Origin: Candidatus Margulisiibacteriota bacterium
GTDB lineage: Bacteria > Margulisbacteria > Riflemargulisbacteria > GWF2-39-127
Length of the DNA stretch: 35,227 nucleotides
Direction: 5' to 3'
NCBI GenBank assembly: GCA_003242895.1
Contig: QKMY01000033.1
Location: 1 to 35,227, forward strand
Shown here: positions 1-8,997 of the stretch, one piece after another
Position numbering within the stretch: the stretch's first letter is position 1
How the letters are laid out: the number at the start of each line of letters is the position of its first letter
Notes under the pieces: model-generated
What the model was told of the DNA's origin: nothing
The model's database searches: none
What the model saw: only the letters and a program-made list of their open reading frames with translations
Translations under genes and position numbers: made by a program

Positions 1-244
1 AATATCTTTATGTCTTCGGGTAATTAGCTTTAAAATTTGATATGCTTTACCTTTTGTTCCCCTTTTTCTCTGTTCCATTTTTCTATTTAGGAATTGGCGT
101 CTTAGAACCATCTTAGAACCTAACGTTGGGGTCCGATAATAATGTGAAATTTATTTATTCATCTTTCGATATATTTACAGAAATTCAACAAATGACCGCG
201 TCTCGTTTTAGTAATCCAAAGTTTCATTATCACGGAGCGTAATT
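1..244. other. Leader region upstream of the first gene
   Basis: No gene is visible in these bases. Two tandem 11-base units, TCTTAGAACCA and TCTTAGAACCT, lie at 100-110 and 111-121. The bases just before the first ATG read CACGGAGCGTAATT, giving a GGAG ribosome-binding site about 8 bases from the start at 245. The tandem units could be a regulator-binding site, but I see no clear -35/-10 pair to anchor that. Confidence 0.4.
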
Positions 245-1294
245 ATGCATAATAAATATATTCGCATTAATGATCACACAACAGTTGATAGGCGGCATGC
301 GAAGGCAGTCAAACAGGCATTATTAACAGCAACTATATTGTTTTGCACATTTGTTACAGTTGGTTTAGGAAAGGCGGAAACTAATGTATCAAATGGCCAT
401 TTTTCCAGTCTGAGCGCTTCTAGTATAAATAAGCCTAACGGAGACATCGCAATCCCGATTGATATAAACAAATGTTTAGCTGATTTAATAAAATTCTTTG
501 AAAAAAAAGACAACCATTTCCAAGATAAAAATGATAAAAAAAATATTTTGATTTCCTTAGAAGAATTAAATACAGCCAAAAAAAAACTATCCCCTGAAGG
601 AGCTAAATTCGGAGAAGCCCTGCTTAACAATAAGGCATCGATTTATAAAACTTTATCTATAGTCAAAAATGAAAATTATTTTGGGTTGTCAAATAATAAA
701 CAACTTTCGCTACAAGACTTATATACTGCGGCCAACGCCTCTAAAAACAGAAAAAACCTCAGCCAAAAACAATTAAAAGCATTACAAAATTTTGAATCCG
801 GAGTGAAAGCATACAAGACTGAAAAGGAAATTGAAACCGAACTAATAGCGTTATTTGCTAAAAAAGAAGATACTAGAAAGACATTAAACTATTTTGCTCA
901 TTTAGAAAAAGAAGGGCCTTTAAAAGGGCTACTGGTACCGAATCAAGACGTTTTCCCTCTACTTTATAGAGAAATGAAAGACAGCACGGCAGGAAGATGG
1001 AGAAATAAGAACTCCGGGTACTCAATTGATGATAACAGTTCAAAAAGCAGCACAAGAATATTCCACCAAAATCTAGCGAACGCACTTATTACCCTGGGTT
1101 ACGGACAAGATCCTTCAGGAAATGCGAATACTGTGATCTCTGACAAAAACCCATATGGAATAAAGCTTGCCCTCAGGAAGTTTCAGCAGTCCAGAGAACT
1201 ACCAGCTTCAGGCCTTTTCGACTTTGATACATGGAGAGCAATGATCAACGCCCTGGCAAAACAAATTCAACGAAATAAAATATCTAAAGTCTAA
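245..1294 (+). CDS. Secreted protein with C-terminal peptidoglycan-binding-like domain
   Basis: 349 residues. A basic N-terminus is followed by a hydrophobic stretch at about residues 25-44, which fits a signal peptide or membrane anchor. The middle (about 70-230) is lysine-rich and helical-looking with no recognised motif. The last 75 residues (about 270-340) resemble a PG_binding_1 repeat: a position-counting run with LITLGYG, then GIKLALRKFQQSRELPASG, then DFDTWRAM, the usual pattern of three helices ending in a Thr-Trp/Leu turn. Role inferred: an envelope protein docking on peptidoglycan. No catalytic domain is visible, so it may be a structural or adaptor protein. The start is supported by a GGAG site 8 bases upstream. 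The fold assignment is moderate; the function is unknown. Confidence 0.7.
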   Translation: MHNKYIRINDHTTVDRRHAKAVKQALLTATILFCTFVTVGLGKAETNVSNGHFSSLSASSINKPNGDIAIPIDINKCLADLIKFFEKKDNHFQDKNDKKNILISLEELNTAKKKLSPEGAKFGEALLNNKASIYKTLSIVKNENYFGLSNNKQLSLQDLYTAANASKNRKNLSQKQLKALQNFESGVKAYKTEKEIETELIALFAKKEDTRKTLNYFAHLEKEGPLKGLLVPNQDVFPLLYREMKDSTAGRWRNKNSGYSIDDNSSKSSTRIFHQNLANALITLGYGQDPSGNANTVISDKNPYGIKLALRKFQQSRELPASGLFDFDTWRAMINALAKQIQRNKISKV

Positions 1295-1374
1295 CCCCAG
1301 CAGACAACAACGCCCCAGACAACCCTTGCTTACCAACGTCCGGAGCAATATGACTATCCTTTCATTTTAATTAT

Positions 1375-1878
1375 ATGTATAATATAAACAACAGCATATT
1401 AACTTTTACAAATAAACATATAGGACGGTGTTATTTGAAAGGCAATCATTGCCCCATTTCAGGGGTACCAGTTGATAGTAATTGTATTAGGCTAACAGCT
1501 CTTTTAATTTTTGCATGTACTTTACTGTACATAGTAACATTATATCCCGCAATAATTTTGTTTATTCTTATTGATTTCTTTATAAGAGCAGCAAAAATAG
1601 GCACAAGCCCGTTAGCAAGTATTAGTAAATTTATTTTATCATTATTTAAAATAGCCAGACAAAATGTCGACGCGGCACCAAAACTATTTGCTTCAAGAAT
1701 AGGCTTGCTTTGTTGTATCATTATTCTTCTAAGTCACTTAATAAACAGCCATACTATCATATACATATTCTCGTTCACCCTTCTTATCTGTGCTTTTTTA
1801 GAATCATTTTTTAACTATTGCGTAGGCTGCAAAATATATTCCTTAATTAATTACCTGAAAGGTTACTTAGCGGGCTAA
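1375..1878 (+). CDS. DUF4395-family integral membrane protein
   Basis: 167 residues from the ATG used here. The sequence has the marks of DUF4395: CPISGVPVDSNCIRLTALL near the N-terminus, an early pair of membrane helices (about residues 40-70), a cytosolic turn with the family-like PKLFASRIGL, a second pair of helices (about 108-145) and the closing ESFFNYCVGCKIYSL. The paired cysteines in CVGC near the last helix are typical. The family's function is not established. The start is uncertain: the ATG at 1375 has no good ribosome-binding site, while an in-frame TTG at 1435 sits 6 bases after AGGACGG and would give a 147-residue protein that begins right before the conserved CPISG segment. That alternative may be the real start. 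Confidence 0.75.
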   Translation: MYNINNSILTFTNKHIGRCYLKGNHCPISGVPVDSNCIRLTALLIFACTLLYIVTLYPAIILFILIDFFIRAAKIGTSPLASISKFILSLFKIARQNVDAAPKLFASRIGLLCCIIILLSHLINSHTIIYIFSFTLLICAFLESFFNYCVGCKIYSLINYLKGYLAG

Positions 1879-1885
1879 TCAACTA

Positions 1886-1899
1886 ATACCTATTGGTAT
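1886..1899. promoter_or_regulatory. Palindrome resembling the GH13 operator
   Basis: ATACCTATTGGTAT has the same ATACC-4 bases-GGTAT frame as the two perfect palindromes near 19,424 and 19,505 (ATACCGATCGGTAT), but the central four bases differ. It lies just after the stop of the DUF4395 gene and about 230 bases before the methyltransferase start. It may be a weak site for the same regulator or a chance hairpin. Confidence 0.25.
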
Positions 1900-2131
1900 G
1901 TTAATATTAGCTTCATCAATCTTAATCTCATATATTTAATCAATACCTTGTCAATGCGCATATCAACAACTGTTCTTACATTATATGTATAACGAGTGTA
2001 CCTGCATATTTGTATGCTCCTGGTTAATCTACGATTGCCCTGTAAATCCCCTAAAGTTCAATATCCCTAGTCATATTTTAAATGATATAATACTATATTC
2101 ACTAGATCATTTGTTACCCTCGGAGATAATT

Positions 2132-3256
2132 ATGGAAAAAATCACATTAATTGCAACTGCAACCATGGGGCTGGAAAGTATTGTAGCCAGAGAGCTAAAA
2201 TATCTGGGATACGGGAAAACGACTACTTCTGACGGCAAGGTAGAGCTGGAAGGAACGCTACAGGACATATGCACTCTAAACCTACGGCTAAGATGTGCAG
2301 AAAGAATCCTGATTAAGATTGGCGAGTTTGAAGCGACTACTTTCGATCAGCTATTTGATAGAACACAGGAACTTAACTGGAGTAAATTCATCCCAAGGAA
2401 CGGGCAATTTCCAATTTCCAGAGTTACTTCAGTAAAATCGACGCTCTTTAGCAAGTCAGATTGCCAAAGTATTGTAAAAAAAGCTATTGTAAAAAATTTA
2501 CAAAAATCCTATAACCTCGATCGTTTACCGGAAAATGGTCCGGCATATTCGATACAGCTGAGAATTCTCCGGGACATTGTTACTATTTCCATTGATACGA
2601 GCGGAGAAGGGTTACACAAACGGGGATACAGAACAGATACCAATATCGCACCGATAAAAGAAACGCTTGCAGCAGCACTAGTATTGCTAAGTGACTGGAA
2701 AGGAGGAGAAAAACCGCTCTTAGACCCTACCTGCGGCAGCGGTACAATTCTCATCGAAGCCGGAATGATAGCAAAGAATATCGCCCCTGGACTTAAACGA
2801 ACATTCATATCAGAAAAATGGCCGCTATTACCGGGATCCCTCTGGACCGAAGAACGGGAAAAAGCACTGAAGGCTCAAAAGCTGGAGGCTCCATGCAAAA
2901 TCTATGGTTCCGATATAAACGATAAAACATGCAGGGTCGCAAGGGAAAACGTCAAGAATGCCGGACTGGAAGAGAACGTTAGCATTCAAAAACTACCACT
3001 CACGGAAATTTCACCACCAAGCACCAACGGAACAATAATCTGTAATCCTCCCTATGGAGAACGTATTCAGGAAAAACAGGAAGCGGAATCTCTATCAATT
3101 GAAATGGGCAGGATATTTAGAAATACTTTCACTAACTGGTCATATTTTATAATTACACCTGATACCAATTTTGAAAAGCTATTCGGAAAAAAAGCAACAA
3201 GAAACAGAAAACTATTTAATGGTGGAATCAAATGCTACTATTATCAGTATTATTAA
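2132..3256 (+). CDS. THUMP-domain class I SAM-dependent RNA methyltransferase (RlmL/YpsC-like)
   Basis: 374 residues from the ATG at 2132, chosen because CGGAGATAATT places GGAG 6 bases ahead. The upstream in-frame extension to 1985 has no family similarity. Residues 1 to about 150 contain the N-terminal ferredoxin-like and THUMP region that binds RNA (ATATMGLESIVARELKYLGY at the start). The C-terminal half is a Rossmann methyltransferase: the SAM-binding DPTCGSGTILIEAG at about 199 and the catalytic NPPYGER at about 304, typical of N2-guanine methylation of rRNA. Length matches the single-domain YpsC type rather than the long RlmKL fusion. Predicted role: m2G methylation of 23S rRNA (family knowledge). 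Target not provable from sequence. Stands alone, no operon partner. Confidence 0.9.
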   Translation: MEKITLIATATMGLESIVARELKYLGYGKTTTSDGKVELEGTLQDICTLNLRLRCAERILIKIGEFEATTFDQLFDRTQELNWSKFIPRNGQFPISRVTSVKSTLFSKSDCQSIVKKAIVKNLQKSYNLDRLPENGPAYSIQLRILRDIVTISIDTSGEGLHKRGYRTDTNIAPIKETLAAALVLLSDWKGGEKPLLDPTCGSGTILIEAGMIAKNIAPGLKRTFISEKWPLLPGSLWTEEREKALKAQKLEAPCKIYGSDINDKTCRVARENVKNAGLEENVSIQKLPLTEISPPSTNGTIICNPPYGERIQEKQEAESLSIEMGRIFRNTFTNWSYFIITPDTNFEKLFGKKATRNRKLFNGGIKCYYYQYY

Positions 3257-3336
3257 ATTAACCTCAACCCCGATAAAGTCAAACCACAGGTTAATTTATT
3301 ATGGCATCCTTTTTATCAGGTCCAACACCTTATTCA

Positions 3337-3813
3337 TTATTCATTTCGCTTATCATAATAGTCTAAAATCCTATTAACACGCAACCAATTATATGTCTGC
3401 AATAATAACAACGGTACATTTATCATGCTGCCTAAAGCAATTAATCCAACATTCTTAACATTTGGCCCTACAGTAAAAAAAGTACTGGCAAGTAGCAATG
3501 AAGGAGCTATCCAGGTAACAGAATGCACTGTAAAATTATATTTAATTTGGTTCCTATATTGTAATAATCCTTCAATATTATTTGATGGCAGTTTGTATTG
3601 AGTTCTATTCAGCGTAGAGATTAATATTTTACCAAGTTTTTGTATTTGCATATTTTGTAACGATCTTTCTAACAGACCTGGTGGTGCAATCTGATTTTTG
3701 GCTCGGGCTTTTTCCTTAGTAAAAGGCACCTTATTCCACGGGGGCAACACAGGTACGGGATTAATATTGTCCCGTATAACGTTTTTTGGCAATGCCATAA
3801 GCTTCTTATTCAT
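3337..3813 (-). CDS. Hypothetical membrane protein
   Basis: 158 residues, with a good start: GAGGATG lies 5 bases before the ATG. The N-terminal 100 residues are polar and basic with proline-rich VPVLPPWNKVPF. Two hydrophobic segments follow at about residues 98-117 and 122-140, then the basic tail YNWLRVNRILDYYDKRNE. The last segment (N-x-P, then Q-x-YN-x-x-R) faintly recalls the C-terminus of small membrane acyltransferases of the CrtO type, but the N-terminus does not fit, so I do not assign that function. Transcribed away from the CPBP protease gene. Confidence 0.6.
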   Translation of the reverse strand: MNKKLMALPKNVIRDNINPVPVLPPWNKVPFTKEKARAKNQIAPPGLLERSLQNMQIQKLGKILISTLNRTQYKLPSNNIEGLLQYRNQIKYNFTVHSVTWIAPSLLLASTFFTVGPNVKNVGLIALGSMINVPLLLLQTYNWLRVNRILDYYDKRNE

Positions 3814-4057
3814 TTTTCATCCTCATATATATTTATTATAGTCGCCTGCTAAATATTACCGAAATCTGTCACCAGCTACCTTATATATGAAAAAATAGTT
3901 ATTAATTTCTATAAATTATCTTGCCCTCAATCAATGTTTCATAAACATTAACTTCGTATAAGACTTTTTTCCGGGGTAAAAAGCGAGGAAGAACCGGATA
4001 GATCCAGCCTGACCATTTCGGTATACGCTTGACTTAGGGTACCACCTGTAATAACGT

Positions 4058-4103
4058 CCCCCCAAAAAGCAACACTCCGGAGTTGCAAAAAAAAAGGGGG
4101 GAG
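4058..4103 (+). promoter_or_regulatory. Leader hairpin that can mask the CPBP ribosome-binding site
   Basis: A run of six C (4058-4063) can pair with the six G (4096-4101) that form the ribosome-binding site GGGGGGAG. Between them an inner hairpin, GCAAC/GTTGC (4069-4073 with 4082-4086), is flanked by A-runs. Folding would hide the binding site of the gene starting at 4111. Just upstream, around 4036-4060, the sequence AGGGTACCACCTG...GTCCC loosely recalls a T-box motif but lacks its central GGT. Seen in sequence; regulatory use is inference. Confidence 0.45.
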
Positions 4104-4110
4104 AAGTTCA

Positions 4111-4824
4111 GTGACAGAAATCGATGAGAGCAATAAGGAAACAAACCTGGCATTCTACCGAAAAGAACAGACCATAGAGATTGCAGTCTTTCTTTTCCTG
4201 ATTATTCCGTCTATGACGCTTTCTTTATTTGCTGCGAGTCAAGGACCTAGCAGTTTTGTATTGACCGCCGTCGCAACTATTTTCCGGGATATGGCACTGG
4301 TAGCCCTGATAATATTTTTTGTCTGGCGAAACAGAGAATCGTTAGGAATGCTTGGCTTGGTATCCAGAAATGTATGGACCGAATTTGCAATTGGCGTTGG
4401 ATTGTTCCTCCCTATGGTTTATTCGGCCGGATTGCTTATTCAAGCGTTAAAAGCTGCCGGATTTACTTCGCCATCTGCTCCGTTACCTGCGCTGCAAGCT
4501 ACCGGAAGTATTTTCGAAATAATTCTGGGTACTATTCTGGTTGCCATTGTAGCGTTTTCTGAAGAAACTATTTTCCGGGGCTATTTGCTTCTTAGGTTCA
4601 ACAATATTTTCTCCTCCAAACTTATGTCAGTTTTCCTGTCAGCATTTATTTTTTCATTGGGACATGGCTATGAAGGGACTGCAGGGATGGGGACCGTCGG
4701 GTATCTTGGTATTTTATTTGGACTGATCTATCTATGGCGAGGCAGCCTTATCGCCCCAATGGTGATGCACTTTCTGCTGGATTTCATCGGACTTATCCTC
4801 TTCCCGTTATTGGGAGGGAAATAG
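4111..4824 (+). CDS. CPBP-family intramembrane glutamic protease (CAAX/Abi type)
   Basis: 237 residues starting at GTG, preceded by a strong GGGGGGAG site. Multiple membrane helices run through the protein. Family motifs: motif 1 EETIFRGYLLLRF at about 151-163 (the paired glutamates and the Arg), motif 2 with the histidine of HGYEG at about 185, and motif 3 with the histidine of MVMHFLLDF near 220. These are the expected catalytic and metal or water-coordinating residues of CPBP (Rce1-like) proteases. In bacteria, members process prenylated or bacteriocin-related peptides, or have unknown targets. No bacteriocin genes adjoin it. Convergent with the YihY-like gene, with only 21 bases between stops. 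The leader may regulate translation. Confidence 0.9.
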   Translation: MTEIDESNKETNLAFYRKEQTIEIAVFLFLIIPSMTLSLFAASQGPSSFVLTAVATIFRDMALVALIIFFVWRNRESLGMLGLVSRNVWTEFAIGVGLFLPMVYSAGLLIQALKAAGFTSPSAPLPALQATGSIFEIILGTILVAIVAFSEETIFRGYLLLRFNNIFSSKLMSVFLSAFIFSLGHGYEGTAGMGTVGYLGILFGLIYLWRGSLIAPMVMHFLLDFIGLILFPLLGGK

Positions 4825-4845
4825 CTGCGATTCTAAAAACTCAAT

Positions 4846-5715
4846 TTATACTTTCCTGTCTTCCAGACCTCTTCGTGAGCCATAACTGATTGCGTAGAAC
4901 TTCGTAAACTCTGCACCTAATAAAATAATCTGGGATGCGTAATAGATCCACAGCAAAATAACCACGATGGATGCTGCTGCTCCGTAAGTAGAGCTAACGC
5001 CACTGCTGCCAAGGTAAAACCCGATAAGGAACTTACCGATAGTAAAGAGTAGCGAAGTAATGAATGCACCAACCCATACGTCCCGCCACTCGATATCAAC
5101 GACGTCAGGGAGATACTTAAAGATCAAGGCAAAGAAAATCGTAATTATTCCGAGAGAAATAACGAAATTTAAAATAAATAATAACACATCAGCGCCGGGA
5201 AACAGTCCGCTGAGGTAACTATTAAAAGCAGAAAGAGCAGCGCTGATTAAGAGTGACACCAGGAGCAGAAATCCCAGGCTTAGGACCAGACCGAAGGAAA
5301 GCACACGCTTTTTAATCGTTCCCCATATTCCTCCGCCTGATTCTTCTGGTCTAATCCCCCAAACAATGTTGAGCGCACTTTGCAGTTGCAGGAAAACTGC
5401 GGAAGCACCAAGGAGCAACGTAGCAAAGCCAATAATCGTAGCAAAAATACTGGCTGAAGGCTGTTTTTGTGTATGAATGAGCATATCCTGGATTACACCG
5501 GAACCTTGTTTTCCTATGAGGACCGAAATCTGCTGCACGACCTGTCCTTGTACAGCTTCCTTTCCAAAGACCAGACCTGCAATTGCGACAGCAATTAACA
5601 ATAACGGTGCCAAAGAAAAAAAAGTGTAAAAAGACAATGCAGCTGCAAACATGCTTGAATTGTCCTTACTCCATCCCGAGAAGGTCTCTTTTATGACCGT
5701 CCAAAATTTCTTCAT
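4846..5715 (-). CDS. YihY/virulence factor BrkB family membrane protein
   Basis: 289 residues, the usual length of this family (once annotated RNase BN, an assignment later withdrawn). The N-terminal WSKDNSSMFAAALSFYTFFSLAPLLLI is the family signature. About six membrane helices follow, with VFLQLQSALNIVWGI and a C-terminal YGAAASIVVILLWIYYASQIILLGAEFTKFYA, also characteristic. The function is not established; a transport or envelope role is usually supposed. The start has AGAGGTGATGTTAC before ATG. It is divergent from the flavoprotein gene at 6093. Confidence 0.92.
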   Translation of the reverse strand: MKKFWTVIKETFSGWSKDNSSMFAAALSFYTFFSLAPLLLIAVAIAGLVFGKEAVQGQVVQQISVLIGKQGSGVIQDMLIHTQKQPSASIFATIIGFATLLLGASAVFLQLQSALNIVWGIRPEESGGGIWGTIKKRVLSFGLVLSLGFLLLVSLLISAALSAFNSYLSGLFPGADVLLFILNFVISLGIITIFFALIFKYLPDVVDIEWRDVWVGAFITSLLFTIGKFLIGFYLGSSGVSSTYGAAASIVVILLWIYYASQIILLGAEFTKFYAISYGSRRGLEDRKV

Positions 5716-6092
5716 GTAACATCACCTCTCTTCTCGATGAGAATAATTCCTTGATATGTATTTTCAACCGATTATTTAGTTTTATTGAGGAAAATTGTCA
5801 ATCCTGTTATTAACAGATTAATACATCAGAAAGGATATGCCTGACTCTCACCAAAAGAATAAAGTAGTATCCAATCTCAAATTAAACAATAATAGTAATT
5901 TTTAAAAAAAAGAAAGGAGTGTCGCGGCTGAGCTCAATATGTTCATAGCTGCATTGGTTATGTAGGGGGCTTTTTTATATCCTCATGATGACAGTTGAAA
6001 CTTCGGCAGTTACCTCTCTCCTAGGAACGATGACCGGTCTTACTAAAATCCCAACACTATTCGCATTAAGATCATTCATATATAATTGAGCC
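5716..6092. other. Divergent intergenic region
   Basis: 377 bases between the YihY-like gene and the flavoprotein gene, presumably holding both promoters. The only notable element is at about 5913-5980: an A-rich run with GAAAGGAG, an eight-codon open frame (ATG at 5939), then GGGGGCTTTTTT. It looks attenuator-like, but the stem before the T-run is weak. I see no gene. Confidence 0.3.
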
Positions 6093-7790
6093 ATGGAAAA
6101 AACCTGCGATGTAATAATAATCGGGGCCGGGCCGGCTGGAGCACAGGCTGCCTATAATTTTGCCAAAAATGGCTTTGAAACTATCATCCTCGAAAAACAA
6201 TCTTTGAACAGGGAAAAAATCTGCGGCGGCGGCATCTTCGTCCAGGAAATAGTCGAATTCGGACCGCTGCCTGACCAGGTTATCGAGCGCTCAATCCGTA
6301 CATTACGGTTCAACTCGCCACATTATAGCCGGAACGTTCATTTACCGGACAATATGCCGGCAGGAGTAATTGTCAAACGTGGTCTCTACGACTGCTATTT
6401 ACAGGAACAAGCAGCTAAAGCAGGCGCGCGATTCTGCGAGCTGGCTTCGGTTATCGACATCAATTACAGAAAAAACGCAGTTGAAGTTCAAGTCAGCACA
6501 AAGGAAAAAACCTCAACGATCAAGGCCCGCTTATTAATCGATGCCAGTGGCTGGTCGTCCCTGGTTGCCAAGAAGAGTAACAGAGCTATGAACCCAACGG
6601 ACTATATTGCTGCCTACAAATGCTGGCTCGAAATGCCGCAAGCTTCGATAAACGAACATTATGGCGATTCGATTGAATTCTTTTTTAATTCTGAAATTAT
6701 ACCGGATGGCTATATCTGGATATTTCCCAAAAGAGACATCCTGGATGTCGGCATCGGCTGTCTAGCATCTAATGTGCAGCAGAAAAAAATCAATTTAAAA
6801 ACCGCACTCAGCACTTTTATTCAAAACCACCCTCTCTTGAAAAAAGCAGCCCTGACTCATAGCCAAGGCGGGTGGATCCCTTGCCGAATACACCCTTCTC
6901 TCGTTTATGACAGAACACTACTGGTAGGGGATGCCGGAGGAATTTCCAGCCCTTTACACGGTGGCGGGATCTATTATGCCAGATATTCCGGAAAATGGGC
7001 GGCTCATTATGGGTCACAATATCTCCTTACCAACCAAAAAGAGCATTTAGCAGATTACGAAAGCAAAATGATAAGCGAGCTCTACGAGAAAGACTTCAAA
7101 TGGGACGAAAGAATGCGCCCGTTTTTAGGCGATAACGAACTAGTGGACTTGCTGGTCAATTCAAGGCATAAAAATGTTGACAGATTTTTTGTCGACCTCT
7201 TTACCGGAACTGTTCCACATAAAAAGGTCTATAAGTTAATCATCGAAACAATGCAGGAAATTATTGCCACAGAGAATCCAATCATACAGAAAGATGATAA
7301 ACGAACGTATATCCCGGTTCCCTCGCACTTAACGATTGACGCGTTCCATGGAATTAAGCCTAAACGGATACTATTAGCTATCTCGTACTGCTTAAAAAGC
7401 AACCTCTGCCCTGCCGGGAAGTTCAGCGATAAATGCATCCAATGCAAGCTCTGTCCGGTATCTGAGCTGATTGATCTGGCACAGCAGCATAGCCTCACTC
7501 ATTATATTGTAACGACAAGCGGCAGCTTCATGAATTATTTAGACCATAACCATACAGGCTTCGATAGGTTATTGGCGATTTCCTGCTCTACCGTCGCAAA
7601 CAAGATAGCGTTATTGGTAAACAGAAAATATCGTTTGGAAGGATACACCATTATTCTAGGCGGCGAAGTCTGCACAACCGAAAAAGACTACAGCCATAGC
7701 GAAAATGGCAGCAAACATTCTCAGACATGCTTAGACATGCCTATCATGACAGAGTTATTATCAGATATCGCACATGTAACCGCAAAATAA
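6093..7790 (+). CDS. Geranylgeranyl-reductase-family flavoprotein fused to DUF116
   Basis: 565 residues, about 150 longer than a plain geranylgeranyl reductase. Residues 1-370 are a group-A flavoprotein fold: dinucleotide motif GAGPAG at 11-16, the FAD-ribose Glu in ILEK at about 34, CGGGIF near 44, and the second FAD motif VGDAGGISSPLHGGGIYYA around 277. This family reduces prenyl double bonds in lipids, quinones or chlorophyll. Residues about 410-555 look like DUF116: SNLCPAGKFSDKCIQCKLCP with four closely spaced cysteines, then alternating strand/helix pattern. DUF116 is uncharacterised; the cysteines suggest metal or Fe-S binding (inference). It is 82 bases upstream of hypD, same strand, so cotranscription is likely. 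Substrate unknown. Confidence 0.82.
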   Translation: MEKTCDVIIIGAGPAGAQAAYNFAKNGFETIILEKQSLNREKICGGGIFVQEIVEFGPLPDQVIERSIRTLRFNSPHYSRNVHLPDNMPAGVIVKRGLYDCYLQEQAAKAGARFCELASVIDINYRKNAVEVQVSTKEKTSTIKARLLIDASGWSSLVAKKSNRAMNPTDYIAAYKCWLEMPQASINEHYGDSIEFFFNSEIIPDGYIWIFPKRDILDVGIGCLASNVQQKKINLKTALSTFIQNHPLLKKAALTHSQGGWIPCRIHPSLVYDRTLLVGDAGGISSPLHGGGIYYARYSGKWAAHYGSQYLLTNQKEHLADYESKMISELYEKDFKWDERMRPFLGDNELVDLLVNSRHKNVDRFFVDLFTGTVPHKKVYKLIIETMQEIIATENPIIQKDDKRTYIPVPSHLTIDAFHGIKPKRILLAISYCLKSNLCPAGKFSDKCIQCKLCPVSELIDLAQQHSLTHYIVTTSGSFMNYLDHNHTGFDRLLAISCSTVANKIALLVNRKYRLEGYTIILGGEVCTTEKDYSHSENGSKHSQTCLDMPIMTELLSDIAHVTAK

Positions 7791-7872
7791 TCTTGATGAG
7801 TGAAGCAAACCAATTTCTTAAAACTTGATTTTTGAGGAAAAAGAGAGTATCGTTATCGCAGGTTTTCTCAAA

Positions 7873-8997
7873 ATGAAATATACATCGACCTTTCACGATA
7901 TTAATTATTCAAAAGCACTTATCGCCGACTTAAAAGCCGAAACGCATAAAGACAGGCACTACCACTTCATGGAATTCTGTGGCGGACATACCCACAGTAT
8001 TTTTCGATTCGGATTAGAAAGTATTCTTCCTGATCAGATTAAAATGATCCACGGACCAGGCTGTCCGGTTTGCGTTTTGCCTATCGGCAGATTGGACATG
8101 GCAATTAAGCTAGCCCAAGAAAAAAACATTATCCTCTGTTCATATGGTGACATGATGAGAGTTCCGGGTTCAAAAAAAACAAGTTTGCTCCATGAAAAAG
8201 CCAAGGGCGCAGATGTGAGAATGGTCTACTCGTGCCTGGAAACTATTCAAATCGCACAGGAGAACCCTGAACAAGAGGTTGTTTTCTTTGCAATCGGTTT
8301 CGAGACCACAACTCCACCAACAGCAGTAGTGCTCAAACAGGCAGAAAGTCTTGGACTGAAAAACTTCAGTGTTTTTTGCAATCATGTCCTAACCCCGTCA
8401 GCTATCCAGAATATCCTTGAATCACGCGATGTGCGTGAACTTGACTCGGTCCCGCTCGACGGATTTGTTGGTCCGGGCCATGTCAGCGCTGTTATCGGAA
8501 GCCAGCCATTCGAGTTCTTTGCACAAGAATACCAGAAGCCTGTTGCTATTGCGGGCTTCGAGGCGGGAGACCTGCTTGAAGCGGTCCTAATGCTCGTCAG
8601 ACAGGTAAATGAAGGCCGACACGAAGTTGAAAATGCATATCCCCGGCTGGTTACCAGAGAAGGGAATATCAAAGCGAAACAACTCGTCGCAGAAACATTC
8701 GAACTACGCAAAGTGTTTGAATGGCGCGGATTAGGTCAGGTACCTTATAGCGCATTACGTATCAAGGCACAATTTGAAAATTTCGACGCCGAAACCAAGT
8801 TCCAAATGCAACCGATCAGTTCCCCCGATCACAAAGGCTGCGAATGCGGCACTATACTTCGAGGATTGAAACTGCCGACTGAATGCAAACTATTCGGCAA
8901 GCTCTGTACACCTGAGTATCCGGTTGGCTCGTGCATGGTTTCCCATGAAGGCGCCTGCGCGGCGTATTTTAGATATGCTACCCATCTAAATAAATGA
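7873..8997 (+). CDS. hypD: Hydrogenase maturation factor HypD
   Basis: 374 residues, the family length. HypD, with HypC and HypE, assembles the Fe(CN)2CO group of [NiFe]-hydrogenases and carries a [4Fe-4S] cluster. Visible motifs: CGGHTH at 36-41, GPGCPVC at 61-67, then FETTTP, the GPGHVSAVIG segment, VAGFEAGD, VENAYPR and the C-terminal cysteine set (CECGTILRG, LFGKLCTPEYPVGSCMVS, EGACAAYFRY). The start at 7873 is chosen because MKYTSTFHDINYSK aligns with the usual HypD N-terminus; a longer frame from TTG at 7825 has no better ribosome-binding site. Its stop overlaps the next start by four bases (ATGA), showing translational coupling to hypX. No hypC, hypE or hydrogenase subunits are in this window. 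Confidence 0.96.
   Translation: MKYTSTFHDINYSKALIADLKAETHKDRHYHFMEFCGGHTHSIFRFGLESILPDQIKMIHGPGCPVCVLPIGRLDMAIKLAQEKNIILCSYGDMMRVPGSKKTSLLHEKAKGADVRMVYSCLETIQIAQENPEQEVVFFAIGFETTTPPTAVVLKQAESLGLKNFSVFCNHVLTPSAIQNILESRDVRELDSVPLDGFVGPGHVSAVIGSQPFEFFAQEYQKPVAIAGFEAGDLLEAVLMLVRQVNEGRHEVENAYPRLVTREGNIKAKQLVAETFELRKVFEWRGLGQVPYSALRIKAQFENFDAETKFQMQPISSPDHKGCECGTILRGLKLPTECKLFGKLCTPEYPVGSCMVSHEGACAAYFRYATHLNK

Noticed and set aside
4036-4062. T-box riboswitch upstream of the CPBP gene
   Set aside because: AGGGTACCACC with GTCCC recalls the T-box but lacks the GGT of AGGGTGGTACC, and the downstream gene is not a tRNA-linked or amino-acid gene.
3948-4133. 61-codon minus-strand frame between the hypothetical membrane protein and the protease
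   Set aside because: It covers the protease leader and ribosome-binding site, has no homology I recognise and no ribosome-binding site.
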